From UBA1794 sp031552405 (GTDB taxonomy: Bacteria > Bacteroidota > Bacteroidia > Bacteroidales > Bacteroidaceae), in contig JAVBMN010000001.1 in the NCBI GenBank assembly GCA_031552405.1, positions 62,001 to 126,000 of the forward strand: a stretch of DNA of 64,000 bases, in the 5' to 3' direction. Both the position numbers and the translations under genes were made by a program. Positions 43,001 through 51,024 of this stretch are shown here, piece by piece; within the stretch, counting starts at the first letter, position 1, and the number at the start of each line of letters is the position of its first letter. The notes beneath the pieces were generated by a model, which saw nothing but the letters and a program-made list of their open reading frames with translations, had not been told where the DNA came from and did no database searches.

Positions 43001-45547
43001 CTGATAGAAATACAAAGCACCGCAACTGCCGTCCACAGTTCCCCTGTTTGCTATGAAGGAGCAAGACAGAAATGAAAAAGTAGTGATCTGCCGCAGTACA
43101 TTATTCACCACCTCGGTAGCGTTATCTACAAAGATGCCACCTGTGTTCTTTCCGGTATTATTGCTAAAAAGACACGATACGAAATTTATTTTATAGTCGG
43201 CTCTGGCCGCTGTCTTGTTGTTTTCGATGATCATCAGCGCCTTCCGAATTTTACTATTAAACCCATCGAAGATACAACGAGTGGCATTCCAGTCGGCATT
43301 GGTAACATCAATAGATTGAGGTTGCGAGAAACGTACTTCACTAAAGCTATAACCTCCTTCATCAAAGGTATACACTCCACCATGCAGTGTGATGTGGTTA
43401 CCTTTAAAGGTCAGGCTCCGGTTGGCAAAATCCAATTCGGCATCCTTCAGGTAAATGGTATCATTACTCAGAGTAGATGCAAACTCAATGGTATCCCCAT
43501 CCAAAGCCTGCTCTAATGCATACAGCAAAGAACCTTCCTCTACAGGTCCTTGCACAGGGGGCATCGCTGCTGAGGTAACCAACCAGGTACGGCTTAGTAC
43601 GGGAAGAGCTTGTATGCTCTGGCAAGCTCCGCTGTGCGTGGCAGCTGTATAGTTAATGGGAGTTGAGAGGATGTCTTTTGCAGATAAGTTAAGTTCGCCA
43701 ATAACCGTATTTTCCGGAAGACTCCGGTAGGCTCTACTTCCTTCCTGAACTACATATTCTGAAAGCTCGTTGCTCCACACCAGCATATCACCCAGTTCAG
43801 TGCCCTGCTGATCGGTAATGGTCAATGCTTCCGCCACAGCAGCAGTCACTTCCCCTCCTATCCGGTTGTATCCAGCCGAGTGGATAGCAGCTGCATCAAT
43901 CACCATCATTTTTTTTGCAGTAGAGTACATATTATTCTGGAACACATTATTGAACAAACGCACATCCACCTTGGCGGCTGAAGCCCCTACAGCAATACCT
44001 CCGGTGGCTTCTTTGCTGGATTTACCCACGTTATCTACAAATGAACAAGACACTACATCCAGATTATATCCGGGAACATTGCTCGGACAGAAAGCATACA
44101 GCACACCCTGGTTGTTTTCATTGGGCGTATTCTTGCTAAAACGGCAGTTCTCAACCCGAATCGTTCCTTCTGAGGCAGGCGTAATGTAAAGAGGTGTACT
44201 CTTTGCATTCACAAAGGAGCATCTCCTTACTACGGAGGGAGCATAATCAATATTGGCACGAACGCCCACAAAGTGAATATCGTTCAACTCAACGCTTCCA
44301 CGGAAGTCCAGACTGTGCCCCATTGCCACATTCTTGGAAGAAATCGTGATTCCATTTCCTTCTACTACCACATAACGGCCTGCCAAAGTAGCATTTGCCC
44401 AAGTAGTGAGGAAAATTGTATCATTCTTAATGGCATCTGCTATGCGGATGGTATCACCATCCATGGCATTGATACAAGCCTCGGTAAAGGATCCTTCACC
44501 CGTAAAGGCGGTACTGGTCACAAGGCGCGTGCGACTTTGCACCTCCTCAACCGGCACACGTACCTGAAGTTTGTCCATACAGAAGTACATCGCTGTATTA
44601 GGTCCCCACATACCTGCATCGGTAGTTTCCATGGTGTAATAGAACCCGCCTATCTCTCCCAAAGAAGAAAGGTCTATCCACTCCCATTGATCGCTCTGTA
44701 TGAGCTGGCCGTTCTTATACTCAGCCAGCATATACTCTACGGATGTACCAGTTTCTGCTCCATCCGCATCCAGCCCGTGAATTATCAGTTTGAAATAATC
44801 ACCTTCTTGATCAAGCACCCGTGCAAAGCCGTCGCCATACAGGTTTCCGTAATATGACCAAGGGTGGTTATTTACATATACACCTATTGCTTCATAAGTC
44901 TTCCCGTCATTAAAGATTGTCTGAAAACAGTGCATAGGCTCTGAAGGTACATCTCCATAGTGTATGTGCCACCATTCCGGTTCCATGTGATATCCCCAGA
45001 ATGCCACCAGGTAAGGTAAACCTTTTTGAACAGCCACCTTCCCATTGGCATCTGTCATTACCCGACCTTGGTCATTCGTTTGAATACCACCTCCGGCCAT
45101 ACAGCCCCATTGGTTATCCACCCAGCCGGTACTTCCTCCATTTCCATGATTGACAGTATCACCACTGTTACATGCAGTGAATCCATCCCAGTAGAATCCG
45201 CCAAAAGCTGCTCCTTCACCGGCTACAAGGTGTGAAAAGGCAAAGATCTGCGATTCAAAATAAGTAAAGTCGGCATCATTGTAGGTTTGATCCCAATAAC
45301 CCTTCTCTGTGTAAGCAAACGAAGAAGGATTTGCAGGATTATTTAAATCCAGCGTAATGGTATCTCCCGGATTCACCGGAGTAATGAGAGAGGGCCTTAA
45401 AGTTCGTTTCTGGACTTTACTCTCGCTTGCAAGGGGGTATTTCGCTACTTCCGAACGAAAATACCGCTGCTGAAACACTGTCTGCTGCGCAAATAATTGC
45501 CCCGTGGCAATGATAAGCAGCAAACTCCATAAAATAGATTTCCGCAT
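40073..45547 (-). CDS. Giant multidomain surface protein of the cobalamin locus: DUF4465 + three beta-helix units + DUF5074 propeller + C-terminal sorting-like domain
   Basis: 1824 residues. Signal peptide 1-20. DUF4465-like domain about 65-330 (FESQIFAFSHLVAGEGAAFG, GLPYLVAFWGYHMEPEWW). Three tandem right-handed beta-helix units about 340-645, 655-965 and 970-1275: each opens near EGSF/L..A..A and ends DI.G.PIDY...HSGA.Q. DUF5074/BtuG-like propeller about 1285-1645 (GVFFVNEDWFGHNNGTVNFL). Ig-like stretch about 1647-1740. Type-A sorting-like domain 1750-1824 (VYPTVTTGVVHIFIPEG ... YKPGLYFVRVGSQTIEIIKK). It is the last gene of the riboswitch-controlled btuB-btuG run, 18 bp after the preceding gene. 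DUF4465 and DUF5074 proteins normally occur as separate genes in Bacteroides B12 loci. A role in capturing cobalamin or a B12-carrying protein is inferred. Confidence 0.8.
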   Translation of the reverse strand: MRKSILWSLLLIIATGQLFAQQTVFQQRYFRSEVAKYPLASESKVQKRTLRPSLITPVNPGDTITLDLNNPANPSSFAYTEKGYWDQTYNDADFTYFESQIFAFSHLVAGEGAAFGGFYWDGFTACNSGDTVNHGNGGSTGWVDNQWGCMAGGGIQTNDQGRVMTDANGKVAVQKGLPYLVAFWGYHMEPEWWHIHYGDVPSEPMHCFQTIFNDGKTYEAIGVYVNNHPWSYYGNLYGDGFARVLDQEGDYFKLIIHGLDADGAETGTSVEYMLAEYKNGQLIQSDQWEWIDLSSLGEIGGFYYTMETTDAGMWGPNTAMYFCMDKLQVRVPVEEVQSRTRLVTSTAFTGEGSFTEACINAMDGDTIRIADAIKNDTIFLTTWANATLAGRYVVVEGNGITISSKNVAMGHSLDFRGSVELNDIHFVGVRANIDYAPSVVRRCSFVNAKSTPLYITPASEGTIRVENCRFSKNTPNENNQGVLYAFCPSNVPGYNLDVVSCSFVDNVGKSSKEATGGIAVGASAAKVDVRLFNNVFQNNMYSTAKKMMVIDAAAIHSAGYNRIGGEVTAAVAEALTITDQQGTELGDMLVWSNELSEYVVQEGSRAYRSLPENTVIGELNLSAKDILSTPINYTAATHSGACQSIQALPVLSRTWLVTSAAMPPVQGPVEEGSLLYALEQALDGDTIEFASTLSNDTIYLKDAELDFANRSLTFKGNHITLHGGVYTFDEGGYSFSEVRFSQPQSIDVTNADWNATRCIFDGFNSKIRKALMIIENNKTAARADYKINFVSCLFSNNTGKNTGGIFVDNATEVVNNVLRQITTFSFLSCSFIANRGTVDGSCGALYFYQKPKVYIGNCAFDRSRQYAGGGMILGDFTSLGYNVFEGALNGQPAHATDKSEITFHKMYKYDAQSGEYLVRPNEALSYNLPPNPVIDGYTLPETDIMGNPIDYSQPSHTGAYQTLAVSKAVDGTLTVTNGNASGEGSFSQAIYDAFYGEKIVVSPTLKGKTVMLDNAFIYARELNIEGNGLILDGAHYSFSNVRYNFSDLTFRNFEVFYLGNSDFKAVRCVFDHNTNFTRTGAVDIFNSTLNNTYTFENCLFKNCYQQSSATGASAGAMSIHEVPDRKTATVNLISCTFADNQDDNYIREDQSSRRIAAAISIANTPKVNIFNTVFHNNISTKGAHTIYGAFNSLGYNVIEGSVSHEASLVASDSLVSMFGKTLMLDEDVYKVSDRGAAYYHLPANVLPAGITLPLKDLQGFTVDYTKVNHSGASQVAFINPLESYAHGVFFVNEDWFGHNNGTVNFLDANGNWHYSVYEQENPGKELGCTSQYGTIYGDKFFIVSKQEQDPGANVTGSRLVVCNAETMESLAEFTMVGDADGRSFLGVDEHKGYVGTSDGIYLFDVDNLSIGAKIKGTENGSGSLYSGQIGTMVRSADKVFAVNQQSGVMVIDATADTVQTVISAPKDGTSQRGFGSIVQSKDGNLWLSVAGSTSGSGSTQDYMLKMDPYTLDTTRVALPAGMSIPNSWYAWTADGFCSSTQTNKLYWKNDGGWFNSTAIYEYDIDTNDFRTIIDLSAYEPSEGWGIYGAGFRLDPATDDIYVSLFKGFGIPTYKVARINPATGVVTTSYPMKDNYWFPAMPVFPDNAAPVISGLSDISLAKDTVIYLGDMASDADNMSVAIVKTVLFTEDETLIKAYIAKDSLYISSLNTSEEAQQTNLTVQFNSNGKIVQQTISVNVAGKDNDTGIGQNQMTISRVYPTVTTGVVHIFIPEGVAETAQVVDLSGRTLQTIRLESVETTVDLGTYKPGLYFVRVGSQTIEIIKK

Positions 45548-45565
45548 TTTTGATTGATTATTAGT

Positions 45566-46783
45566 TTATAAAATAAGGACTTTTATCTCTTTTATAAGGC
45601 TTTCTTTCTGGACTTTCAGTATGTACAGGCCGGAAGGAAGACTTATAGTGTAGGTATCGTACTGGGAATGTACACTGAATGTCTGCACCAGCCCTCCATT
45701 GAGCGAAAGAAGTGAACAAGTACTCCCATTGAGGTTTAGTAAGTGCAATGTACCCTGAGAGTAATAAGCTTGTGCTTGAGCAAGTGTTTTTGTATCCTCA
45801 ATGACAACAGACTGGTCACTATATATTTGTACAGGTATATCTATTCTCAGTGTGTGAAGATCTTCGGCTCCCATGACCTCGGTAGATGTTTCACCCAGCC
45901 ATCCGCAATATTGGTTTACGCCGGTATATACTTTTACGAAATGAATGCCGGGCAGTTTCACCGGATTCTCTTCTTCATCCACCGCCCAGGTAATGTCAAA
46001 GCAGGAACGGTCATTCGTATTTGGCTGATTATCCGCATAACCCCAACGATAGGCATACTGCACGTAGTAAGAGCCTGTACCGCTTTCATCCACGTAATTA
46101 TTGGCCAGTTTGGTACCTTCAAAGACAAGGTTCTCCTCATTGATCCATTGTGGATAGTAAGGCTGCGAGTGAAAGGTATTGCGTGCCACATAACCTGAAT
46201 CGCCTTGGTTACTGATCCATTTCACATAACTGGTATCGTTAAGGAAGCGGTAATTGGGATCAGGGGTGCGCACCTTATTTTCATCCGGTTTGTAATAGGT
46301 AAGCCTGTATTTCTTGATAGTTTCCGGTTTATGGTATTCACTTCCGGCCAGCTCATACCAGGGATCATCGGGCAGTCCGTTTCCATTGGCATCATAGGAC
46401 ACCATTACAATGCCCGGCTCGCAGCTTCCCCCTTCCCGGGAAGCATCCGGATTAGGGTTGGCATCCGCATAAAAGGCGTTTCCCAAGATCCGGAAGTCAT
46501 ACTTTCCGGGAATATTCTCAATCAGGTGGTCGAAGCCAAAAACAACGTATCCTCCATATCCTCCAAGGGATATCATGATTTTCTTGTTTTCGGCGATGCA
46601 TTCTTCCGCTTTGCGGATCATGTCTTCATGGGTATCACCGATCTCATAATCAGGCAATTCGTTGACAAACTGACCGGGGGCAGGGCAAAAATCAAATACC
46701 TTGCTGATGTACGGCGATTGCGCCTGTGCCAGGGCAGAGGTGCATACACACATACCCAATAAAAAGGTGTTTAGTACTTTCAT
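45566..46783 (-). CDS. Secreted cell-surface protein of the cobalamin locus
   Basis: A 405-residue protein with signal MKVLNTFLLGMCVCTSALAQ. The main domain contains ISLGGYGGYVVFGFDHLIEN, FRILGNAFYADANPN, EPGIVMVSYDANGNGLPDD and WYELAGSEYH, a pattern of Bacteroides cell-surface proteins repeatedly found in B12 loci. Residues about 325-405 form a short sorting-like tail (LNGSTCSLLSLNGGLVQTF ... YTISLPSGLYILKVQKES). It lies 12 bp after btuG. It could be a B12-binding accessory protein analogous to BtuH, but I could not match it to that family by eye. Confidence 0.7.
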   Translation of the reverse strand: MKVLNTFLLGMCVCTSALAQAQSPYISKVFDFCPAPGQFVNELPDYEIGDTHEDMIRKAEECIAENKKIMISLGGYGGYVVFGFDHLIENIPGKYDFRILGNAFYADANPNPDASREGGSCEPGIVMVSYDANGNGLPDDPWYELAGSEYHKPETIKKYRLTYYKPDENKVRTPDPNYRFLNDTSYVKWISNQGDSGYVARNTFHSQPYYPQWINEENLVFEGTKLANNYVDESGTGSYYVQYAYRWGYADNQPNTNDRSCFDITWAVDEEENPVKLPGIHFVKVYTGVNQYCGWLGETSTEVMGAEDLHTLRIDIPVQIYSDQSVVIEDTKTLAQAQAYYSQGTLHLLNLNGSTCSLLSLNGGLVQTFSVHSQYDTYTISLPSGLYILKVQKESLIKEIKVLIL

Positions 46784-46795
46784 ATCTCTATTACA

Positions 46796-47986
46796 TTAAT
46801 GATTCTTCTGCTCTTTTCTGAGGAATGCAAAATGTGCAGGGATATCACCTGTGGTAACTTTCCATTTTTGCTTTCCGTACTTGTTGAAACAGTAAAGGGT
46901 ACCGGGTGTTACGTAGTTCTTTGCATCGGTCACATAAATGTCTTTCGTAACAGGGTGCACCATGATACCATAAGGAATCTTGATCCTAGTCTCTGTGCCA
47001 TCTGTAATGAAACTGCGGGGCAGGAGTTGACGGGTAGCCACATCCACAATACCGTAAGTAATCTCATTGGTCATACTAATGTAGCTCCATTCTACACCAT
47101 ATAAATAGAGGTTGTCATCATCCAGGTAGAAGTTGGACACGGCAAGGTTAAAAGAGTCGGCCACACAGTCAGTCCTGGTATCCACACAGTATAGTCGTGA
47201 CGGGACAGTGTAATAATCACCACGGGAGCTGACCCAAAGCTGGCCATGACTATCAGCCTGAAGGCGGTGAAGGTTAATGGCGACTTCTATTCGTCCGGTC
47301 TCAGTAAAAGACTCCAGGTCAATTACCGAAACCGTATTTTCATAGTTGGGGAACATGTAACCACCCGAATTGGCCACATAGATTTTCCCATTGACGATCT
47401 CCAGTTCATCCGGCTGGAAGCCTACTACACAGCGATCTACAATCTGTAAAGTGGCTGTATCCACTTTAGCCACATAGCCACGCTGCTCATAATTAGGGTT
47501 AAGCTCCACCGGGCCCGCATAAGAAGTTATGTAGGCATATCCGCCATGGAATTTGACATACCGGCAGTTTGGGATCTTTATTTGCCCGATGTGTCTGGCT
47601 GTCCTGGCATGCACCACTTCCACATAGTTGGAGCAGTTTATTACCGCGTATAACCGGCTTCCGTAAATAGCCAGATCATTACCCACATCACCCAATTCCT
47701 TCACCACGGTAGGGTTGGCATAGGCATAGATATTGCGGGTGTAGGTAGATGCTCCATAATCATAGTAATCCAGAGTAGATTTGTTGCTACCCATATTACC
47801 TTCATTGAGCAGGTAAAACCCGAGGACTGTGGTATCTCTAAGAAGCGTATCTTGAGAGGTGGTATCTTGCGAAATAGTGTCCTGCGGAATCTTTTCCACC
47901 TCAGGCTTCAAAATTTCGTTATCCTCCCGGCAGGCCGAAAGGCAGATGCCCACGAAGGCCCACATGCATAGTAATCCTTTTTTCAT
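46796..47986 (-). CDS. btuG: BtuG-like cobalamin-binding surface lipoprotein (DUF5074 beta-propeller)
   Basis: A 396-residue lipoprotein. The signal ends CLSAC, then REDNE, whose acidic residues fit the Bacteroides surface-lipoprotein export signal. A Thr/Asp/Gln linker (about 35-55) with repeated DTTSQDT-type units leads to a seven-bladed YncE/DUF5074 propeller (FYLLNEGNMGSNKSTLDYYD, VEVVHARTARHIGQIKIPN, NTVSVIDLESFTETGRIEV). BtuG proteins bind B12 extremely tightly and lid the BtuB barrel. The start overlaps the btuB stop by 4 bp and the riboswitch lies upstream, which strongly supports this assignment. Confidence 0.88.
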   Translation of the reverse strand: MKKGLLCMWAFVGICLSACREDNEILKPEVEKIPQDTISQDTTSQDTLLRDTTVLGFYLLNEGNMGSNKSTLDYYDYGASTYTRNIYAYANPTVVKELGDVGNDLAIYGSRLYAVINCSNYVEVVHARTARHIGQIKIPNCRYVKFHGGYAYITSYAGPVELNPNYEQRGYVAKVDTATLQIVDRCVVGFQPDELEIVNGKIYVANSGGYMFPNYENTVSVIDLESFTETGRIEVAINLHRLQADSHGQLWVSSRGDYYTVPSRLYCVDTRTDCVADSFNLAVSNFYLDDDNLYLYGVEWSYISMTNEITYGIVDVATRQLLPRSFITDGTETRIKIPYGIMVHPVTKDIYVTDAKNYVTPGTLYCFNKYGKQKWKVTTGDIPAHFAFLRKEQKNH

Positions 47987-50094
47987 AATTCTGCTTTTAA
48001 GATGAGTTTATAATTAGTACCCGGCATGGGATAGTTCAGTACCACATCATATTGTTGGTTAAATACATTGTTGACTTCCAGTGATACTTTGAAGTTGTAG
48101 CTTTTATACGGAAACCCTTTGGCACATGAGAGATCGCTGGTGTACCAGGGGCGCTCATAGTTTATAGGTATGTTGGCTGAAACGTGATAACGTTCACCTA
48201 CATAAATAAGGCTGTAATTAAACTCCCAGCCCCTGTAATTGGCCCCACATGTAAAGGAACCGTTATGCCAGGGGATGTAGGCAATCTGTCTTCCCCACGT
48301 CCCGGCGCGGGGATCGTTCTCTGAAGGATCAGAGAAGTCTTGCGCTTTCTGATAGGTATAGTTGATATTGGTTTGCAGGGTAATGTGGCGGGGAAGGCTC
48401 CAACTGAACTGGCCTTTTACGTCGATCCCGCGGATTTCCACGTAGCCAATGTTCATCATCATCCAGCGGTATTGGCTGTTGCCCTTTGGAACTGCAATGA
48501 TCTTATCACTGACTTCATTGTAATACGCATCTGCCTGCAACATCATCTTGCAAAGTACACTTCGGGCAGAGGTATAGGTGTATTGAAATCCTATGTCATA
48601 CTGTGTAGTATACTCCGGACGCAGGTCTTTATTACCTATTTCAGTATAGTACAAATCATTAAAGGTAGGCATCCGGAAGATTTTCTTATAAAAAGCTCTG
48701 ATATTGAATTCTGGCTTCCTGAAGGGGTTATAGGAGAGGAATACGGCTGGGGTATATTCCTCCTTGTCTGACGCCGCATCCGCGCCTTGTCCGGAAACGC
48801 CGGAAGAGGTCCCGGAGCGGTTGATTTTTTCGTGTACAAAGGTACCCAGCAGGCTAGCCTGCGCTTTCAGTTTTCCTATTTCCAAGGCGGTTGCCACGGC
48901 TACCAGTGCGGTGTAACGGCGGGGCTGCACAAAGTCTGTCAGATTAGCGTGCAGGCTGTTCCACTGGAAATCAGAAGCCAGTGATACATCCCAGTTGGGG
49001 AGGATACCAAAGCGGTTGGCAAATGAAACATACACTTCCTGCTGGGTAAAATTGTTATCAAGTGCCTTTCCATCCTGCTTGTACCCGCTGGGATCAGTCC
49101 ATGCCGTATCAATGGGGTTCAGGTACCGCATGTAATCATTGGCATACTTTGCATTGATCTGATAATCATACCTGTTGCAGACTTCCTTAGTCAGAGAAGC
49201 CTGTGTAAAGAAGTTCCTGTCCCACTGTCGTTGCGGATGGCTCCATGTTCCCTTTGCAATGTAGCCCGGAATCCCTTTCTCCGAATCGTAATAATACACT
49301 TTTGCATTCCACAGGGCATGGTGGAAATACCCGTGAAGGGCACCCTCAAAGCGAAAGGACTCGATATCACCATTCTGACGGATAGCCGTTGTATCCTGCA
49401 CCGGTGTACCGTCTTTGTACTTCTCGGTACGGAACTTATACTTTCCCGAGGAATTGATGTATTCCAGATTCAATAAGGAGGATACCTGCGGACTGATTTT
49501 CTGTTCCCACAGGAAAGAGGGGTTTATCAGGTCGAAGGACCCTGTGCGCAACAACGCACGCAGATTGTATTTCTTATCCCCTTTAAAGCGGGGACGGCGG
49601 GTACGCAGATAGATGGTTCCAGCAGAACCAAAATCTTTGGCAGGTTGGAATATCTCGCTCTTTTGCCCATTGTAAAGAGATATCTCTTCGATATTATCCA
49701 ATGAATATTTCCCTAGATCAACCTGTCCGTTCTGAGCGTTTCCCAATTGGATACCATCATAAAACACACCCATATGGTTAGTTCCCATACTGCGGATATC
49801 TACGGTTTTCAGACCACCGATACCTCCGTAATCCTTTATCTGTACACCAGAGAAAAAACGTATGGCATCCGCTACGGAATGACTATTGAGGCGTTCAAGC
49901 TCCTTTCCGGATAGTTTCTGAGATGGAATCACTTCTTTGTATTTCTTTTCAGTAATAGTCAGTTCCTGCAATTCTACACTGCTCAGTGTATCTGTTGCAT
50001 TTTGTGCCATCACCGGACAAAAGCTCAGAAATATCAACATCCAAAGGAGCATACCTCCCCTTACCCGTAAACCGATGTGTTTACTGGAATACAT
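47983..50094 (-). CDS. btuB: BtuB-type TonB-dependent cobalamin receptor
   Basis: A 703-residue outer-membrane receptor. The signal peptide ends near VMAQN; a TonB-box-like stretch (ELQELTITEKKYKEVIPSQK) follows. The plug domain spans about 55-165 (VADAIRFFSGVQIKDYGGIG, VDIRSMGTNHMGVFYDGIQL). A 22-strand barrel ends MPGTNYKLILKAEL with a terminal Leu. Its size matches BtuB, smaller than SusC-type receptors. Expression is governed by the cobalamin riboswitch at 50218-50395, whose terminator abuts this ATG. Together with BtuG it imports corrinoids. Confidence 0.93.
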   Translation of the reverse strand: MYSSKHIGLRVRGGMLLWMLIFLSFCPVMAQNATDTLSSVELQELTITEKKYKEVIPSQKLSGKELERLNSHSVADAIRFFSGVQIKDYGGIGGLKTVDIRSMGTNHMGVFYDGIQLGNAQNGQVDLGKYSLDNIEEISLYNGQKSEIFQPAKDFGSAGTIYLRTRRPRFKGDKKYNLRALLRTGSFDLINPSFLWEQKISPQVSSLLNLEYINSSGKYKFRTEKYKDGTPVQDTTAIRQNGDIESFRFEGALHGYFHHALWNAKVYYYDSEKGIPGYIAKGTWSHPQRQWDRNFFTQASLTKEVCNRYDYQINAKYANDYMRYLNPIDTAWTDPSGYKQDGKALDNNFTQQEVYVSFANRFGILPNWDVSLASDFQWNSLHANLTDFVQPRRYTALVAVATALEIGKLKAQASLLGTFVHEKINRSGTSSGVSGQGADAASDKEEYTPAVFLSYNPFRKPEFNIRAFYKKIFRMPTFNDLYYTEIGNKDLRPEYTTQYDIGFQYTYTSARSVLCKMMLQADAYYNEVSDKIIAVPKGNSQYRWMMMNIGYVEIRGIDVKGQFSWSLPRHITLQTNINYTYQKAQDFSDPSENDPRAGTWGRQIAYIPWHNGSFTCGANYRGWEFNYSLIYVGERYHVSANIPINYERPWYTSDLSCAKGFPYKSYNFKVSLEVNNVFNQQYDVVLNYPMPGTNYKLILKAEL

Positions 50095-50123
50095 AAAAAA
50101 ACTATTTGATGGTTACCAAATAG
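50095..50123 (-). terminator. Riboswitch-controlled terminator abutting the btuB start codon
   Basis: On the minus strand CTATTTG-GTAACCAT-CAAATAG is followed by seven T and then immediately by the btuB ATG. An upstream ACCAAAT (50170-50176) is the exact complement of ATTTGGT (50115-50121) in the terminator's 5' arm, giving a possible antiterminator. Confidence 0.7.
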
Positions 50124-50217
50124 CTTCCTGTGGAAAAAGTGAAATCAAATGAGAGTTATGCAGATCCGCATTTGGTTTCAAAGCTCTATTCCCCGAAAGC
50201 TTAAAACTATATGTGCG

Positions 50218-50395
50218 TTGGCAGGTCTCCTGACTTATCCCCGTTTTGAGCAGCCTTCCCACACCTCAAGTGATGCAGTGGCTAAATAATTGTTTGTCAA
50301 AACGTTGCATAGGACTTACAGTAGCGGGTCTGTTCAGGATTTGCACCTGATTCCCTCTTCGTCAAACGATACCGGATGCGGCGCGTTTGAACCAA
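50218..50395 (-). promoter_or_regulatory. Cobalamin (AdoCbl) riboswitch
   Basis: The minus strand contains the hallmark elements in order: GGTTCAAACGCG, GAAGAGGGAATCAGGTGCAA, AATCCTGAACAGACCCGCTA, CTGTAAGTCC, GTGGGAAGGC and the B12 box AAGTCAGGAGACCTGCC. It sits between a promoter (50404-50434) and btuB. High cobalamin would fold the aptamer and allow the terminator at 50095-50123 to form, shutting off the uptake operon. Confidence 0.95.
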
Positions 50396-50403
50396 TGCGG
50401 AGG

Positions 50404-50434
50404 CAAAGGTATGGCTTTTATTCAGAACAGGAAA
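50404..50434 (-). promoter_or_regulatory. Promoter of the cobalamin uptake operon
   Basis: The minus strand shows TACCTTTG (50404-50411) and TTTC (50431-50434) separated by 19 bp. Transcription would begin just before the riboswitch. Confidence 0.6.
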
Positions 50435-50517
50435 GGATATTTGGGAATTTGTGAATAAAGACATCCCTCTTGCACAGATGGGGAAACTGATGTCTCATTG
50501 CCAAAGAGTAAATAAAC

Positions 50518-50960
50518 AAACTCCTTCCACGTTCCACAAACTCCTAAAAGCCCTTACAGCAAAGAGTTTCAGAGTGGAGGCCTATCATAATCACTGTCTC
50601 CACAAGAGGATTTAAAGAGAAAAGTGGAACGTGTGGAAGGAGGTAAAATACAGCGCTACGTTTAGAAATCCCAGGCCTGAGTTGTGGCAATTTCAGGCCT
50701 GAGATTTGAAAACGCAGGCCTGGCTTCTGCCAACCGTAGCGCTCCAGTTTTCGTGCGCACCAGGCAACTATCTGGTGCGCACGAGTTGAAAGATTGGTGC
50801 GCACAAACTGTTGAACTGATGCGCATCAGTTTTTCAGAGGGATGCCAAGCTTCGCTTTTATACTGCAGCCGTCCTCAGTGGAGGCACAAGCCTCCACCTT
50901 GAATCCTCTTGTAATAAAGGGTTTCAGGAGGTTAGTGGAAGGTGGAAGGTTTGTGCATAT
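50518..50960. repeat. Modular intergenic inverted-repeat element, copy C
   Basis: This occupies the geneless space between the btu promoter and the GH43 terminator. Imperfect inverted arms lie at 50523-50580 and 50891-50949 (CCTTCCACGTTCCAC against GTGGAAGGTGGAAGG). Inner modules: GTGGAACGTGTGGAAGGA (50624-50641), AAATACAGCGCT (50646-50657), CAGGCCTG at 50672, 50694 and 50715, and GTGCGCAC repeats around 50753-50805. It shares exact 12- to 14-mers with copy A in the same order. Short frames inside are not coding-like. Confidence 0.8.
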
Positions 50961-50967
50961 TAAAGAT

Positions 50968-50999
50968 TAGGGCTGCCACATAACCATGTAACAGCCCTA
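50968..50999 (-). terminator. Hairpin after the GH43 gene
   Basis: TAGGGCTG (50968-50975) pairs exactly with CAGCCCTA (50992-50999). It lies just beyond the stop of the GH43 gene on the minus strand. The T-tail is weak (AATCTTTAA). Confidence 0.55.
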
Positions 51000-51024
51000 C
51001 CTTAGAATATTTTTGTGTATCTCC

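Noticed and set aside
40073..50094. Numerous plus-strand frames opposite the cobalamin operon
   Set aside because: All overlap long, well-supported minus-strand genes and lack domains.
50544..50902. Short frames in repeat copy C
   Set aside because: They share words with the frames of copy A because the DNA is repeated, not because they code.
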